Below, in pieces: positions 23,201 through 35,498 of a DNA stretch of 64,000 bases; the stretch's first letter is position 1, and the number at the start of each line of letters is the position of its first letter. Made by a program: the position numbers and the translations under genes. The notes below the pieces were generated by a model. It searched no databases, had not been told where the DNA came from, and saw only the letters and a program-made list of their open reading frames with translations. Source of the DNA: Warburgia ugandensis (taxonomy: Eukaryota > Streptophyta > Magnoliopsida > Canellales > Canellaceae); assembly GCA_035236585.1 (NCBI GenBank), contig CP141127.1, positions 69,049,495-69,113,494 on the forward strand, given 5' to 3'.

Positions 23201-25087
23201 ATTTAATCCTAATAAAAATGGTAATCAAGATAAGGATGATCAAACAAGATCCATAGGATCTTGGATGATCAAAACAAATACTAATGTATAGTATTGTGTT
23301 ACCTATGTATCTGTAAAAATTATCTATGGGTATGTAGAAGAACATAGATAGAGAATTTAAACCCTTGATCAAACATGATTCAAGGAAAGAGTAGGGTATC
23401 CCTTATAGGAATACATACCTGAATAGAAAAATAACCATATACATATGATTCGATAGATGGATGAATCCAGATCAGGATGGACATTATGGAAGAATACACT
23501 TGAGAAGTATGAATCAAGATACTACTTTGAGGTAGGTGGTTATACAAAGATATATTAGAGATTCATGTCTATACAAACATGATTATCTGTCTAAAGTTAT
23601 AGACCTTCATTGTATAAGTATGCTTAGTACCTTAGCATAGTCATGATCCAAACAAATGGTCCAAAACTAAGTGATCCAAAATACATTATCCAACTACGTG
23701 ATCCAAGACATATGATCCAACTAAGTGGTCTAAAACATATGATCCAAAACACATGATCCAACTAAGTGATCCAAGACATATGATCCAGCTAAGTGATCAA
23801 AAATATAGGATCCAACTAAGTGATCCAAGACATATGATCCAATTAAGGGATCCAAAACATATGATAAGTGATCCAAAATTAAATAATCAAATTAAATGAT
23901 CTAACCAAAGGATCAAACAAAATGATCCAACCTCATAATCTAATCCACTTGATATAATTTATTGATCAAGTTTAATGAGGTGAAAATGATGAGGTATGGA
24001 GACTAAGGAAACCCTAAGAATAGGGTATGTATAATATTCCAACCTTAGTTAAACAGACAGATCGTCTGATGTGTACAATATATTTTTCATACAAGTATGG
24101 AGGCTTGTGGTTTTGTTTTACACAGAGATAGAGACTGGGGATGCTATGCTAGGGAAGTTATGAGGGTTTGGCCACCCACTTCTTGAAATTTATATGATGA
24201 TATCATGCCCAAAGAGAGGCAAAATATTGGGTGGGGCAATAATGGGAAGGCCCCACTGTAACAGTCATGGTCCACCCCATGAGGACACGGATTGATTATT
24301 CCACAGTTGATGTTAGTGGAAGATTATACAGTTATCCGGGCGCGGTGTACGAATTGAGGTTGTAAGCATAGTAGTCCTAATGTATTTTGCATTATGATAG
24401 GCATAGTGTGATGCCATGGCGAAAGTAACAAGTTTTGAAAAATCTTCACTATACTAACTAATTTGTCACGTACTACATAAATAATGTATGTACCCTATGT
24501 GGAGATATCTTATGAATGGATAACTATGATGAAATAAGGACTGAGGTATGTACTCTTATGTTGATGAAGTAGTATGTTTTTGTATTCCCCTACCAAGCAT
24601 AGCTTGCTGAGGTATTGTACATGTTTCCATGTTTACAATACCTCAGATATAGAGAAGGAGGGTTAGAAGCTCAAAACTATAGAAGACTTAAGAAGATGTG
24701 GATGAATAATCAAACAAGAGACCTCCTCTTGAAGACATGTATTTTATTTGAGGGAATTGTATTGTACTGAGAGTTTTTAATGTATGGTGAGGTTTGTAAA
24801 TTTTTTATTATGTAATTTGGATAGGTATTGTACTGCTACCGTGCTATACTGTGAACCACTGGATGGATCCTGGAAGTTTAATAAAATCATATTCCTTCAA
24901 TGAAAATTTATTTTGTACACAAATTGTACTTATGTTATGTATGAAGTGGTGACTTGGGTTTTCAAAACAAGTTTAAAAAGAAAAGAATTTCCGTTGCTTT
25001 CCTTTGCAAAAAAAAAATTCTGAGGGGACGCCCTTGCCTTTGAAAAATATATTATAAAATGTGTTTCAAAAACCCGGGTCGTTACAC
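20287..25087 (+). mobile_element. 3' LTR of the LARD-like element, second part (R-U5)
   Basis: The sequence resumes after the Athila-like insertion and ends CCCGGGTCGTTACA at 25087. Its last 620 bases (24468-25087) match the 5' LTR piece at 6868-7487, including the GCTTGCTGAG motif and an AATAAA at 24880-24885. A GC-richer leader (about 20380-21240) resembles the leader parts of the other long LTRs in this window. With 10988-11614 the LTR totals about 5.4 kb, unusually long; unrecognised insertions may contribute. ORFs at 20995-21249 are not convincing. Confidence 0.55.
23645..23935 (+). repeat. GATCCAA minisatellite
   Basis: Roughly nine to ten copies of a 27-28-bp unit (GATCCAACTAAGT, then GATCCAAGACATAT), itself a doubled 13-14-mer. 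Copies are degenerate. It lies in the LTR and has no spacer structure of a CRISPR array. Confidence 0.85.
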
Positions 25088-26947
25088 AGTAGTCGAGAAA
25101 AATAGGTGTCACTTTGGACACGAATACCTACCACCTTTGGTGGTTAGAGGCAGGGAGGCCAACCCCATACAAACAACCTCTTAGCATAGTGCCCACCAGG
25201 CTGACTAGCCTGAAAAAGAGATATATGTGTATACATATATTCCAAATCTCAATTATAAAACAGTTCATGAGAGATATAAGCAGTAGCATTTTCAATCAAG
25301 ATCATGAATCATGAGAATAATTTGCATGCACATTATAAGAATACTATATCTCAATATCATTTCAAAATCATACTAACCATGGAAATAATTTCAAGTAAAT
25401 CGTTTAGGTTTTAGAATTCAATTGAAAACTTAGTAGCATCAGACTACCTACCTCAAGGATGTCACTTAGTTCGTGTTTTTCTTCAAATCAAGCCTTGAAT
25501 CTCCTTCAAGGTCTTTGTGAGGGTCTTGGATATAATTTAAAGTAAAGATCCAAGTATTATTTCCCATTCTCTATTGATCATTAGTTAGATTCATAGATCA
25601 ATAGCCTAGATCATCAGTCTAAACTCCAATCCTATCCAACAATGGTCATATCTATAATCCAAGGATTGATGTACTTAATTCAAGATTGATATGGGTTTAT
25701 AGATTTACTAAATTATCCAATTGATCACTTCTTGGGGTTTGATCATCCTTGATCTTATAGATATATGAGTTTTTATAGTTTCTAGGTCATAATCAGTTAA
25801 AATTGTTCTTTGATCCTAAATTTTATTATATAATTAGGTCTGCGTCATCAAGACAAATCCAACAGACCTTTTTGATCATCAATCAAACTTGTATAGCTTG
25901 TAAATTAGAGATTTTGTGTTTCATATCTATTTAATGGACCATATTGAAATGCTGAATCCAAAACGTGACAAAACAAGATGCATCTTGGTTCCTAGGATGC
26001 AGGTGCGTCCTGGTTAAACCGCAATGGCCTCGCACCCACTACGCACGCACGAAGGCTCGGTGGGATCATGTGTCTCCAAGATGCATTCCAGAACGCGTCT
26101 TGGGTGTAGAGATTGGAGCTTGGTGTGACGGTCCAATCTGAACCATCAGATCACCTGATTATAGATCAATGTCTAAGATGAGTTAAAATTTGACTGTTTT
26201 TCCTTATTTGGGGGTTTTAGGGCCCACGAATTCATCGAATGGCTTAGATTTCCTATCTAAGCTGTCTTTGAGTTAATTCTAACCTTGATCCACCACTTTT
26301 GGTTTCACCAGTGATTTGCTAGCTGAGATCTGAGGGGAAAACGTTGGAGAAAGAGAGAGATGAACGGATAGAGAGAGGGAGACATTACCTAGCAGTTGGA
26401 GAAGGTCTGCGCATTTTTTCGGTGGTTCAGATTTGACTGTGCTTGTCAGAATCCCTAGATCACGATGAAGATGGAGGAAATGGGTTATCAGAGGGAGAGG
26501 AGAAGAAGAGGGAGATGGAAGTCTGGGTGTGATGGGGAAGGATTGGGGTATTTAAGGTTGGTGAGGGTTGTGCCGTAGTCGACCTTGGTCCCACGGAAGG
26601 AGGCTGGAGGAGGGGCGACATGACTACCTGCCACTTTTCCCCTATAGACGGTAGGGACAATGAGAGGTATCGTTATTAAAATTACCTCCTTTGTTCCTGA
26701 TATTTTTTAATTACCAAAATGCCCTTATACTTAAAAGTTCCATAACTTTATCATTAGACCTCCGTTTTCAATGTTCTTTATGTCATTAGATTCCATTTTT
26801 TGAGTAGATTCTAATTATGGGGTATTTCTAAGAAATTTGACTTCTATAAATTCTCACTTCTAAAATTCAAAATTTATAAAATATTCATCCTTCTTTTCCA
26901 TCCAATTTTCCAAAATAAAATAGGATTTAAAAATTCGGGTAGCTACA
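25088..26947 (-). mobile_element. 5' part of another long gypsy-type LTR, minus strand
   Basis: On the minus strand the LTR starts TGTAGCTACCCGAATTTTT at 26947. It follows the solo LTR (33743 downward) in order: the 5' AT-rich part, a leader near 26230-26410, and a CG-rich block near 25970-26110 with GATGCATCTTGG and GCGTCTTGG words like those at 32815-32990. It stops at 25088 where the plus-strand LTR ends. A minus-strand TTAAATACCCC near 26540 may be its TATA region. Confidence 0.55.
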
Positions 26948-28690
26948 GGAGATGTCTCCTCCTAAGAAAATGGAATCTCCTCACCTACATCCAATCAAAT
27001 GTAGCCACTTATCTTATATTGTTTCCTCTTTAAAAACCCTAGCTTACCCACTATCCTAGCCATTCTAATTACTTGTTTTTCATCTCCACCACACCTTTAT
27101 CTTAGGTTACCCTAGAAAATATAGGTGAAAATTTATAAAAGAACCCCCCCAAAAAAATCAAAGTTTAGAGCTTTTTCATTTAGAGGAAAAAGATGCCTCC
27201 TCCACTTGGAGGAAGGCGTCCTCTTCCTTCTTCCTTTCTCCTACTTTTTTCCTTGAGCTTTCTTCTTCTTTTGGGTGGATGCTATTCTTCCAAGGTGTGT
27301 TGCATCTTCCCCAAGTGTTCCATGCCTTGGTCTTGTCCTTTAAATCTCTTGTCAAAGGTTAGTTGTTTTCCTTCTTAATCATCTCTCTTTGCTTGATCTT
27401 ACTTCCATTGTTGCTTAATTCAATTCCATTGTTCTTCTTTGCTTGTTTACTTAAGATCCAAGGTTGGTTTTTCCCTGAAGTGATAGCTAAGGGAAGTCAC
27501 CTTGTACCTAATCTTTGTCCTTACTCTTCATTGGCCATTTAGATCTCCTTTAGTTTCATTGCTTATTAGCCTTGAGTTTAGTTGATTAATCCTTTGATTT
27601 AAGAGTTATAACTCTTTGGTAGAGACAACCAAAAGAGTATAGCTACTAGATCAAAGTCTTTTTCCTTGAACTCTTGTTGATCCTTATTTCTTGATTGTTG
27701 TTTTATTTGTTTATGTTCCTCGTTTACCATGTTAAAGTGCCTTTAGTTGAAGCCTTAGCTCCTTGAGTTTAAAGGCCACTAATCTCTTGTGGTGACAGCC
27801 AAGAGATAGGGACCTTTAGATCAAGTTATTCACTCCTTGAAATCCTTAAGATTCTTGCCTTACCTTTAATCTTATTCTCATATTCTCCATATCTTATTCT
27901 TTCTCTCTTTTGGATTCACATGCTTTCTAGCCTAGATTGGGATACATTGATGAAGATTGAAGAAGTTCATTGATTGATTATTGATTTTTGTATGGTGTGC
28001 ACAACCCGTGAAGGGTGCACACCGCACTTGTAAATTTATTATTCAATCAATTACATCTTTATTTCAATGTTAGTGGTGCAAAGTTCATGAATATACTACT
28101 ATCTTTAGATTTTATATTTCATGGGTGTTTAAATTAGTTCTTCATGTTCAAGTCCATGCGTCATTCATCTCTTAGTTTTGAGGTGTGACCCCTTTTAGAT
28201 GGTTGCTTGTTTTTATTAGAATTCCTTACTGTAGTTAAAGTAGTTTCATATAGTCCATGATAGTTTAGTTCATCCCTTAGTCCATAAACCTTTCCATGCT
28301 TCATACATGCACTTTTTCCATACTTATTTTCATGCACAACTCTCATATTTCTATACATATCATGTTTTGCTTATTTGTTTAGTTCATGTTAGTCTTTCAA
28401 CCTTTAAGGTTAGTTGCATACTAAGATAGTTTTTATTGTGTCATTTAATTTAGGAAAGTTTTTAAGTGTAGCATGTTTACTCTTAGTATAATTCCATCTT
28501 CCATATCTTGCACTTGATTTCAATTTTTCATCATTAGTTTAGGTTAAAAAATCTCCTTAAATTTGGCTAAGTTAGATAATTTAAAGTAGGGACCACCAAC
28601 ATCACAATTGTTCTATTTCTCATGGGATCAACCTCCTTGTGTGAGAATACTACAACTAATTCATGCATTTGTGAGTTTAACTTAAAATCA
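26948..28690 (+). mobile_element. Possible Athila/Tat-like LTR, plus strand
   Basis: The end of this region, GGGATCAACC...ATACTACAAC...CATGCATTTGTG...AAAATCA (about 28623-28690), matches in order the minus-strand end of the Athila-like LTRs (GGGATCGACC...ATACTACAAT...CATGCACTTGCG...AAATATCA). It also has LTR-like low-complexity leader sequence and a pair of related blocks around 27590-27850 (TTTAAGAG.TATAACTCTTTGG and TTTAAAGGCCACTAATCTCTTG). No primer site follows 28690, so it would be a 3' or solo LTR. The start is uncertain. Confidence 0.35.
27994..28023. repeat. Perfect 9-bp-stem inverted repeat
   Basis: GGTGTGCAC (27994-28002) and GTGCACACC (28015-28023) flank a 12-base loop. In the putative LTR this may be a hairpin near the RNA 3' end. 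It could also be chance or a remnant palindrome. Confidence 0.7.
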
Positions 28691-30600
28691 CAGCATCATC
28701 CTTTACAGATAAATTCAAAGTTAATACTTAAGTAAAGGCCTTAGGACCTAAATATTTGGACAATGAGTTTAGTGCTTAGTTTAAGGGTTGGAAGTTGTTA
28801 GTCACCAATCACCTAGTTTGAAAACCGGTCTCTACTAGACAAGATGGATAGGCTATCTCAGGTCCAAGAATGAGAAGATAATTCATGTGTGCATTATTAT
28901 CCTTAAATGTGTGTGAGAAATCTTTAAATGCCTACTCAAATGACAAACTAGATCTTGGAATAAGGATGTGTGAGTCATGTTGCCCTATAAGGGACCTCTT
29001 CTATTATAGAAGTAGGGAGGGTTTCTTCACTAGGCTATTGATAAAATTGGACAATCTATGCTAACATGAGTGTGAGAAATCTTTTAATGCATGGAAAGTA
29101 GATTCATTAATTTTGTGGCCTTATAAAGATGTTCCACTAAACGAGAGTAAGGAAACCTTCTTTAATAGGCCTTGCAACTAAGCATAAAATCCTCTCATGC
29201 TCTGTGTTAGGAGGATCTCTCCTATTATGATAATGAGGAGACCCACTAATCAAGTTAAGGAGGTTCCTGTGAGAGGAGGGAACTTAACTCCTCTCCTTCT
29301 CCTCGCCTATAGAGAGAACCCTACTTTAACTGAAGAGCTATCCTGTAATGTAGGAAACTAGGAAATCAAACTTAAAAGCCTATTATATATGCCAAGCTAT
29401 TCTAAATGCAAGGAAAAAAACAAAATTAAAGAGAACGAAAAAGAAATTATACTTGACCAAGTAGAATAAGATATGAGAAGACCTAAAAACTAGAAAACTA
29501 ATATAAAGAAAGCCCAAGCTCCAAAATATACTCCAAAGAAGAGTCCTAGATAAAAATTTAATTAGAACTCCCCAGAGGGTAATGTGATAAGGTACATCAC
29601 TCTTTCACCCTCTACTACAATTTTCTATGCCTTTCTTGGGCTATGAAAACATTTTGAGAGATATTTTTAAGAGTGAGGTAAGCTTATCAGAAGCACGATA
29701 TGTCTCTATCAACATTGTCTACCTTTACTCTTGGAGGACATCCCTTTATATAATATTGTAAGGGATACCTTTAGCTGATTAGATTGCAACACTTCATTAA
29801 TTTAATTTTTATAATTGTCTTAGGTCATACAACCACATGGACACATCATCATTTGTATAGTTCCATCATCTTCTAGAAGGGAGCATGTGCACAAGGCTTC
29901 TGGCTCATGCGACCACATGTCTGCTTTTGAAGTCATGTGGCAGCATCATGGACTATTTCAACAGGGTCTAGGTGATGTGTTTGCATGGCACGAGTCATGT
30001 GAACATATGACCTTTCTACCTTTATGTCAGTATTTTTCATGCTCTTGATATTGTAAGTCCTTTTAGCTAAATTTCTTTGAAAATCAAAATAAATAAGATG
30101 TCCAGGAGTAAATTTAGATCATTATCATGGAAATTTTATTTGGACTTATAATGAATAAAGTGAGGTCAAAATTTGGTGTCTACATCATCAAATGCTAAGT
30201 GATGGTTTTATCTTGGAGATATGCTTTACAACCTAAATGTAAACCTATATTGGAGGGCAATAATCCATCTCAAGAGTAGCCCTATAATAAGACCCAGGTG
30301 TCATGTAGTTGGACAACAACATAATAGGGCTCTTCCACAGCATGACTTGGTCATGTAGTTGGACAAGATTTTCACATGAAAACCAAAAAGTTCTCTATCA
30401 AAGTGATCGATTGATGACAAAGGGTCATGTAGCCTAGCCAGGGTCATGCAACACAAAAGGAGATTGAAAGTTTTAAGACTTGCAACTCCTTGACCATGTT
30501 AGTGTAAGCAAGTTTTCAATTTTCCCAAAAAAGAGTTTTCCAAAAGATTTCAAAAGTGAACTCTCAAGTAAAATATTCGAATAGAGATTCCTTTCTTACT
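28691..30600. other. Unassigned AT-rich non-coding stretch
   Basis: No gene or clear element boundary is seen. A phrase TTTGGTGTCTACA near 30171-30183 looks like the end of some gypsy LTRs but has no recognised partner. TCATGTAGTTGGACAA occurs twice (30301-30316 and 30351-30366). Confidence 0.3.
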
Positions 30601-30601
30601 T

Positions 30602-30937
30602 AATGAGAAACCCTCTCTCCCCTAAAAGAAGGCATCATTTCATCCTCAATGGGGACCTAGCTTCTTCAAAAGGAATTGTTTTAGCTTCAATGGAGATCCT
30701 TTCCACAATAACAAATCCCAACTCCTTCAAAAAGCGGTGTCATTTCATTCTCAATGATTACCCAACTCCCTCAAAAGGTGCCATCATTTCATCTCTATTG
30801 AATATTCATTTCTTTTATAAGCGAGGAACTTCCACCCCCTTAAAAAGAGTCTCTCCCCAAAAAAGTGTCATTTCATCCCTAGTCGGGATCTAGCTCCCTC
30901 AAAAGGAGCCATTATTTCATCCATAATGGCGATCCAA
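30602..30937 (+). repeat. Degenerate 40-45-bp repeat array, left part
   Basis: About seven units built on CTCCCTCAAAAGG, (C)ATCATTTCATCC and TCAATGGGGATC. The array continues on the other side of the solo LTR (33744-33900), so the LTR inserted into it. An open frame through the array at 30603-30893 is a by-product of the repeat. Confidence 0.75.
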
Positions 30938-33743
30938 TGTAACACCCCGGGTTTTTACGACATTTTTTTTTCTTAATAATAATTATAGTCCGAATCCTAA
31001 AATTAAAAGATTCTATTAATTATTGTATTAGAACATTTGCTTAAAAGCTCCGGGTATTCTCCTTTTTGGACATCATGACCATGATTAAAAGATGAATATA
31101 AGTATGCAGCAATAAATTTAAGACAATACCAATATGAAATCCAACTTCAAAATCAACGGCACCTTTATTTTTAAAACATAAATATCCAAAAAACATAATA
31201 ATGTGGCTCAGGGTCTATCCATCATAACATTCCACCATACTTAAAGACATGTCCATAATATATATATATGTCATAATTAAATCCATCAATTAAAGTAAAC
31301 AGTCCATAGGTTCAAATTGTAGTCCATCTAATCACTCACGTCAAGTTATCTATCAACCAAATCAAAGTGATCATTACTGTATCACTATTCCCCCACGGCC
31401 TTGCCTTTCCTGTTATCTCACTCGGTATCTGAGGCATTGTAAAACAAAGTAATGCCTCAGCAAGCTATTGCTTGTGTAGGTACATAGACATTTAATGTAA
31501 TAACAAGTAAAACAAAATTGAAAAACAATGTTGATATAAGGGTAGGTCAATTATCCATGAAAATATAAATATCATAAGTAATACCAATATAGTTTTAAAA
31601 CATCATATGTGATGAAACATGCGCCTCATGGATATAAAATATGATAATCTCATGGATGTAAATAGGATATGATCCAATATCAATGAGCATACAATAGGAT
31701 ATGCGATTTTTGTGTTTTGTGATTTATGATGGGTGCTCTTGGTTCATAAATCACAAAACACAAAAATCCCATATCTTGTAAAACTAAGAGCACTCGTGGC
31801 TCACAATCTCCAAAGTACACCCCTCATCACGGGGTTGCCCTCTCAAAGGACTAGCCACCAAGCCACCACCATCAATTTTAGGAAAACCCACCAATCTTAG
31901 TGATGCAATAAAGAAAGATAATTACTAATTATACATAAGATACGCAGTATTAATATCATAAAACAATCGATTACAAAAACTCATTCAATACACTATTGAA
32001 ATTTCATATAGATCATAGCATAAAACTTTGAATCTCACAAAATCTCATAATAAATAAACAAATGACAATAATTCACAATCAACCATGATGCTATGATAAT
32101 GAAAAGTTTTAAAAATCAAAATATAACATTAAATGTCTTCACCTACCTCAATGAGATATAACCCAATTCAAGAGTGTAATCCTCTTAGCTTGCACGCTGA
32201 TGTACCTATTATTATCATAGTACTATTTTGTGTTATTTATTTCATCTCAGTTGAATCTATGACGATATAACCGTTGGATCATTCTCTAAGATCTCTATCT
32301 ATTATTAAATCCTTGATCCCATCATTAATTGTTATTAATCAATTCTATCACATGTTCATCTACTCATCATTGTGTGCATCTAAAGTTTAAACCTCGATTT
32401 GACAGTCAAATCATCCTTAGATCAACAAATTTCCAAGATCTAGGTTAGATCAATGGTTTGGATCAATTACTAGAGTAAATACACCTAATCTAATCCTTAG
32501 GACCCTCAGTTATTACCGTATATTATATAGTTGTTCATGTTCTGGGGCCTGATCACCCTTTGATCGGCCTGATTTAAGTGATTGGGTGCTATTTTATGAA
32601 TTTAACCTAACTAGATATGATTAGATCAAGATTCTAATACTAAAATCATGTCGCATCATTCAGATGATTCCAGCAAACCTTTCAGATCGAAGATCGGGCT
32701 TCTGTAGCCTCTAGAATCTAAAAAACAACCATTTCAGATAAAAAATCAGATCAAAACCCTATTTTACACCAGTTTGCATCGACAGGATGGTTTACACCTG
32801 TGTAAACTAGCATCCCTTGGATGCATCGCGTAATGGAACGCGTCGTATGCATCTTGGCTGCCGGGACACTACCCCATGCGTCCTGGTTGCCAAGACACTG
32901 GGTGTTCCGACCGTCCAAGACAGTGCGTGTAATCGTCCCTATGTGATGGAGTGCTCGCATGCGTTGTCCACTCTTGTGCATCCTAGTCGGCATCCTGGGC
33001 TCATCGTCCATCAGGGATGATGAACCCGAGCCGTCCGTTTTCTTTTGGCTTGATCGGAGCCCCAGATGCTCTGATTTTTTATCTGTTTTCACCGTTCCTA
33101 GGATTTTTGGGTCCAAAGATCACATTGAATGGCTCAAATTAATCATTGGAGGCGTCCTTAAGGTGGGTCTAACCATGCTCTATGGTTTTGATTTCCTAGG
33201 CCATCCAATGGCCATTCAGCTCAGATCCAGCCCAGACTTGTGAGGGGAAAGTTGAAAAATAAGCAAAAGAGAAGGATAGAGGGTTTAACCTACCTGATTA
33301 GAGACGTACAGGGAGATCAGGGTCCTCTAGTGCATGCAAAGTTTGGTCCAAGTTTGGTGGAGAACGAAGCAAAGATGGCACGATCCCATGACTGTTTTTC
33401 TTTGGGAATGAAGAGGAAACACATTTTTGTACTTTGAGATCTGATTTCCTCACAAGGAAAGAGGATCACCGCCTTCCTCCATTAGAGCTAGAATGGGAAA
33501 TTGTTATCAAAATGACCCCCTCTAATTTGTGTCATTGACTAATTACCAAATTACCCTTGTAACTTAAAACATTCACATCTCTCTCATCTGAACTCCATTT
33601 TCAACGCTCTTTATACCGTTCAATTTCTATTGATGCATACTTTCAAATTTTAGTGGTTTCAAAACCAAATTCTATGCATAAATTTTTTAATTTAATTAAT
33701 TTATTTTGTTACTAATTTAAGGTTAAAAATTGAGGATTTTACA
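30938..33743 (-). mobile_element. Solo LTR, 2,806 bp, with 5-bp target duplication TCCAA
   Basis: Plus-strand ends are TGTAACACCCCGGG and GATTTTACA. TCCAA lies immediately on both sides (30933-30937 and 33744-33748), and the same repeat array flanks it. No interior, primer site or second LTR is present, so it is a solo LTR formed by LTR-LTR recombination. Orientation is minus, because its minus-strand end AAAACCCGGGGTGTTACA resembles the LTR end beside the primer site at 7490. It carries a palindromic motif TGAGGCATTGTA...AATGCCTCAGCAAGC at 31430-31470 and a GC-rich block near 32815-32990. ORFs inside (32751-33437) are not convincing. Confidence 0.85.
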
Positions 33744-33900
33744 TCCAACTCCCTAAAAAGGAAGCATCATTTTCATTTCCAATGAAGATCCTTTCTTTTT
33801 TGAGAAACCTCAGCTCAAAGTGTCTCCCCATAAAAGAGGCATCATTTCATCCTCAAAGGGGATGTAGCTCCTCAAAAAAGGAATGTCTCCCTAAAAAAAG
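33744..33900 (+). repeat. Degenerate 40-45-bp repeat array, right part
   Basis: Continuation of the array at 30602-30937, with units such as CTCCCTAAAAAGGAAGCATC and AGGCATCATTTCATCCTC. Confidence 0.7.
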
Positions 33901-35240
33901 GAGTGTTTTCTATTTGCTAGGTTGATTACTAGCTTATATATTGAAACAATAGTATTCTCTAGAGTAGCGGGGAAAGAGCTAAGACAAGTTCACTTCTTCC
34001 TCAAGATCCTCTCTCCTTTCCAACCTAGCTAATAGGCCTTCACTGCTCTAGTAGTTGTAATAGAAAACCCTTGAGTCCATGAATAAAAGTCTTTTATCCT
34101 CGCACTTTACATGTTTGTATAATTGCATCAACTAGGATAGAATAACTTTGCATCTATCCATTGGGCATTAGAACCTATGCATCCATCATGTTTTTGGTGG
34201 AACACCAAAGAGGCCTTCTCTCATAGAATCCTCACACTTGTTAGGCGTAAGACATAATGTACCCTAGGTATTTGATATGACGTCACAAACATTGGCTAAT
34301 CTACATACAATACCTCTATGCTCTTTGCATCATGATCATTTAGCACATGAACTACTTTTTATAGCTATGACCCAAGATGTTTCATATAGACCATTAAATA
34401 GAAATCAATTTCGGTTGGCTGAGATTGGCGGTTAACCCCTTCTATCCGGATAGCCAAGCTACGAATTCTCTCTCTAGACGTGAAGGACCTAGAGCCTTAT
34501 TTTCTAGGTGGCATATCTAAATGTATCAAAGAGGATGAGCTACCATATTCGTCTTAAACACCCGACGACAAAAGCAACAGGACCACAACACAGGTGGCCC
34601 GTGGTGGTAGAACTCATTATATTCCAGGCACCCATAGAACCCATGACCTACAAGGTAGAGTGGTAGAGACCATTCTTGTGCCATTGCACTAGAAGGCATT
34701 TGCTCAATCTAAAAATTTATTTACGTCATGCCAAATATGTATTTTCTGCAAAATAATACAAACCGAGGGCTTTCGAAGTTTGAACTTGGCCAATGTAATA
34801 CTAAACATATCCGGGATTTAAACAACCAGAAACAACACCACCCCCACATCGGCGTGATTGACCCCAGCTTTAGTTGATTAGATCCATCCATTGGATTTTT
34901 TCTGTAGCTTTGCATGAGTATTGCACAAAAAGTAGTGAGAGAGGATGGGTCTGGTCTGGTCTGGTCTCATAAATATATACTTTTATCACGGCAAATAGAT
35001 AGTCGGAAACACTGTTGAAAGAAAGTTCTGTAATTAGCGAGTAAGAGCCACATATATTGGACGTTAAAATCATATAATCGCTTTAATGTTTTGGGTTACA
35101 AGATCTCCGGAGCCAAATAAATTAGGATGCCCAAGTCTGATCAACCTAAAGTAATAGGATTACTGTACGGTGCTCAGTTTTCTCGACTCTTTCTGCGTAA
35201 GCGAGCCCCGTTAAGAATTTTCTGACGAGTCTTTTAGCAA
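33901..35240. other. Intergenic sequence upstream of the DUF7953-like gene
   Basis: No gene is recognised. Toward the right the sequence becomes less repetitive and somewhat more GC-rich, as expected for a gene-proximal region. A short GGTCT repeat (four copies, about 34948-34967) is present. Small ORFs at 34721-35073 have no support. Confidence 0.4.
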
Positions 35241-35244
35241 AGGA

Positions 35245-35252
35245 TGGGCCCA
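35245..35252 (+). promoter_or_regulatory. Possible site II element (TGGGCCCA)
   Basis: TGGGCCCA is a palindromic match to the TGGGCY (TCP-binding, site II) motif common in promoters of constitutively expressed plant genes. It lies 247 bases upstream of the proposed start codon. No clear TATA box is seen nearby, which is common for such promoters. A single motif, so only suggestive. Confidence 0.35.
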
Positions 35253-35498
35253 CCTAGAAGAGTAATAGATGCCGTTGGAACCCGGTGGAACCTATTACGT
35301 GGTCAGAGCTAATTCGCCTCGCCCGTCTCGTAGCTATCTTCCTTCTAGAAAGCAAAGCGAAAAGCGTGCGTTGAACGGAAAAGACAAATTCCAACCGGAC
35401 TAAAATTCGAACGCTTGCGTCTGAAAAACCGCCAACCTCCTCTAATTCGATCTGGAACCAACTATTGCTGATCGGTCTCAGAAAAAAAGCTTATTGTC

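Noticed and set aside
23645-23935. Regularly spaced repeats resembling a CRISPR array
   Set aside because: The units are contiguous, degenerate and without unique spacers; the genome is a plant's.
32751-33437. Several ORFs on both strands, up to 121 codons
   Set aside because: They lie wholly inside the solo LTR, in its GC-rich block, and overlap each other.
34560-34700. Possible tRNA-like or SINE-like sequence (GTGGTAGAACTC..., GGTAGAGTGGTAGAG)
   Set aside because: I could not form a cloverleaf or find A and B boxes at proper spacing, and no target duplication is visible.
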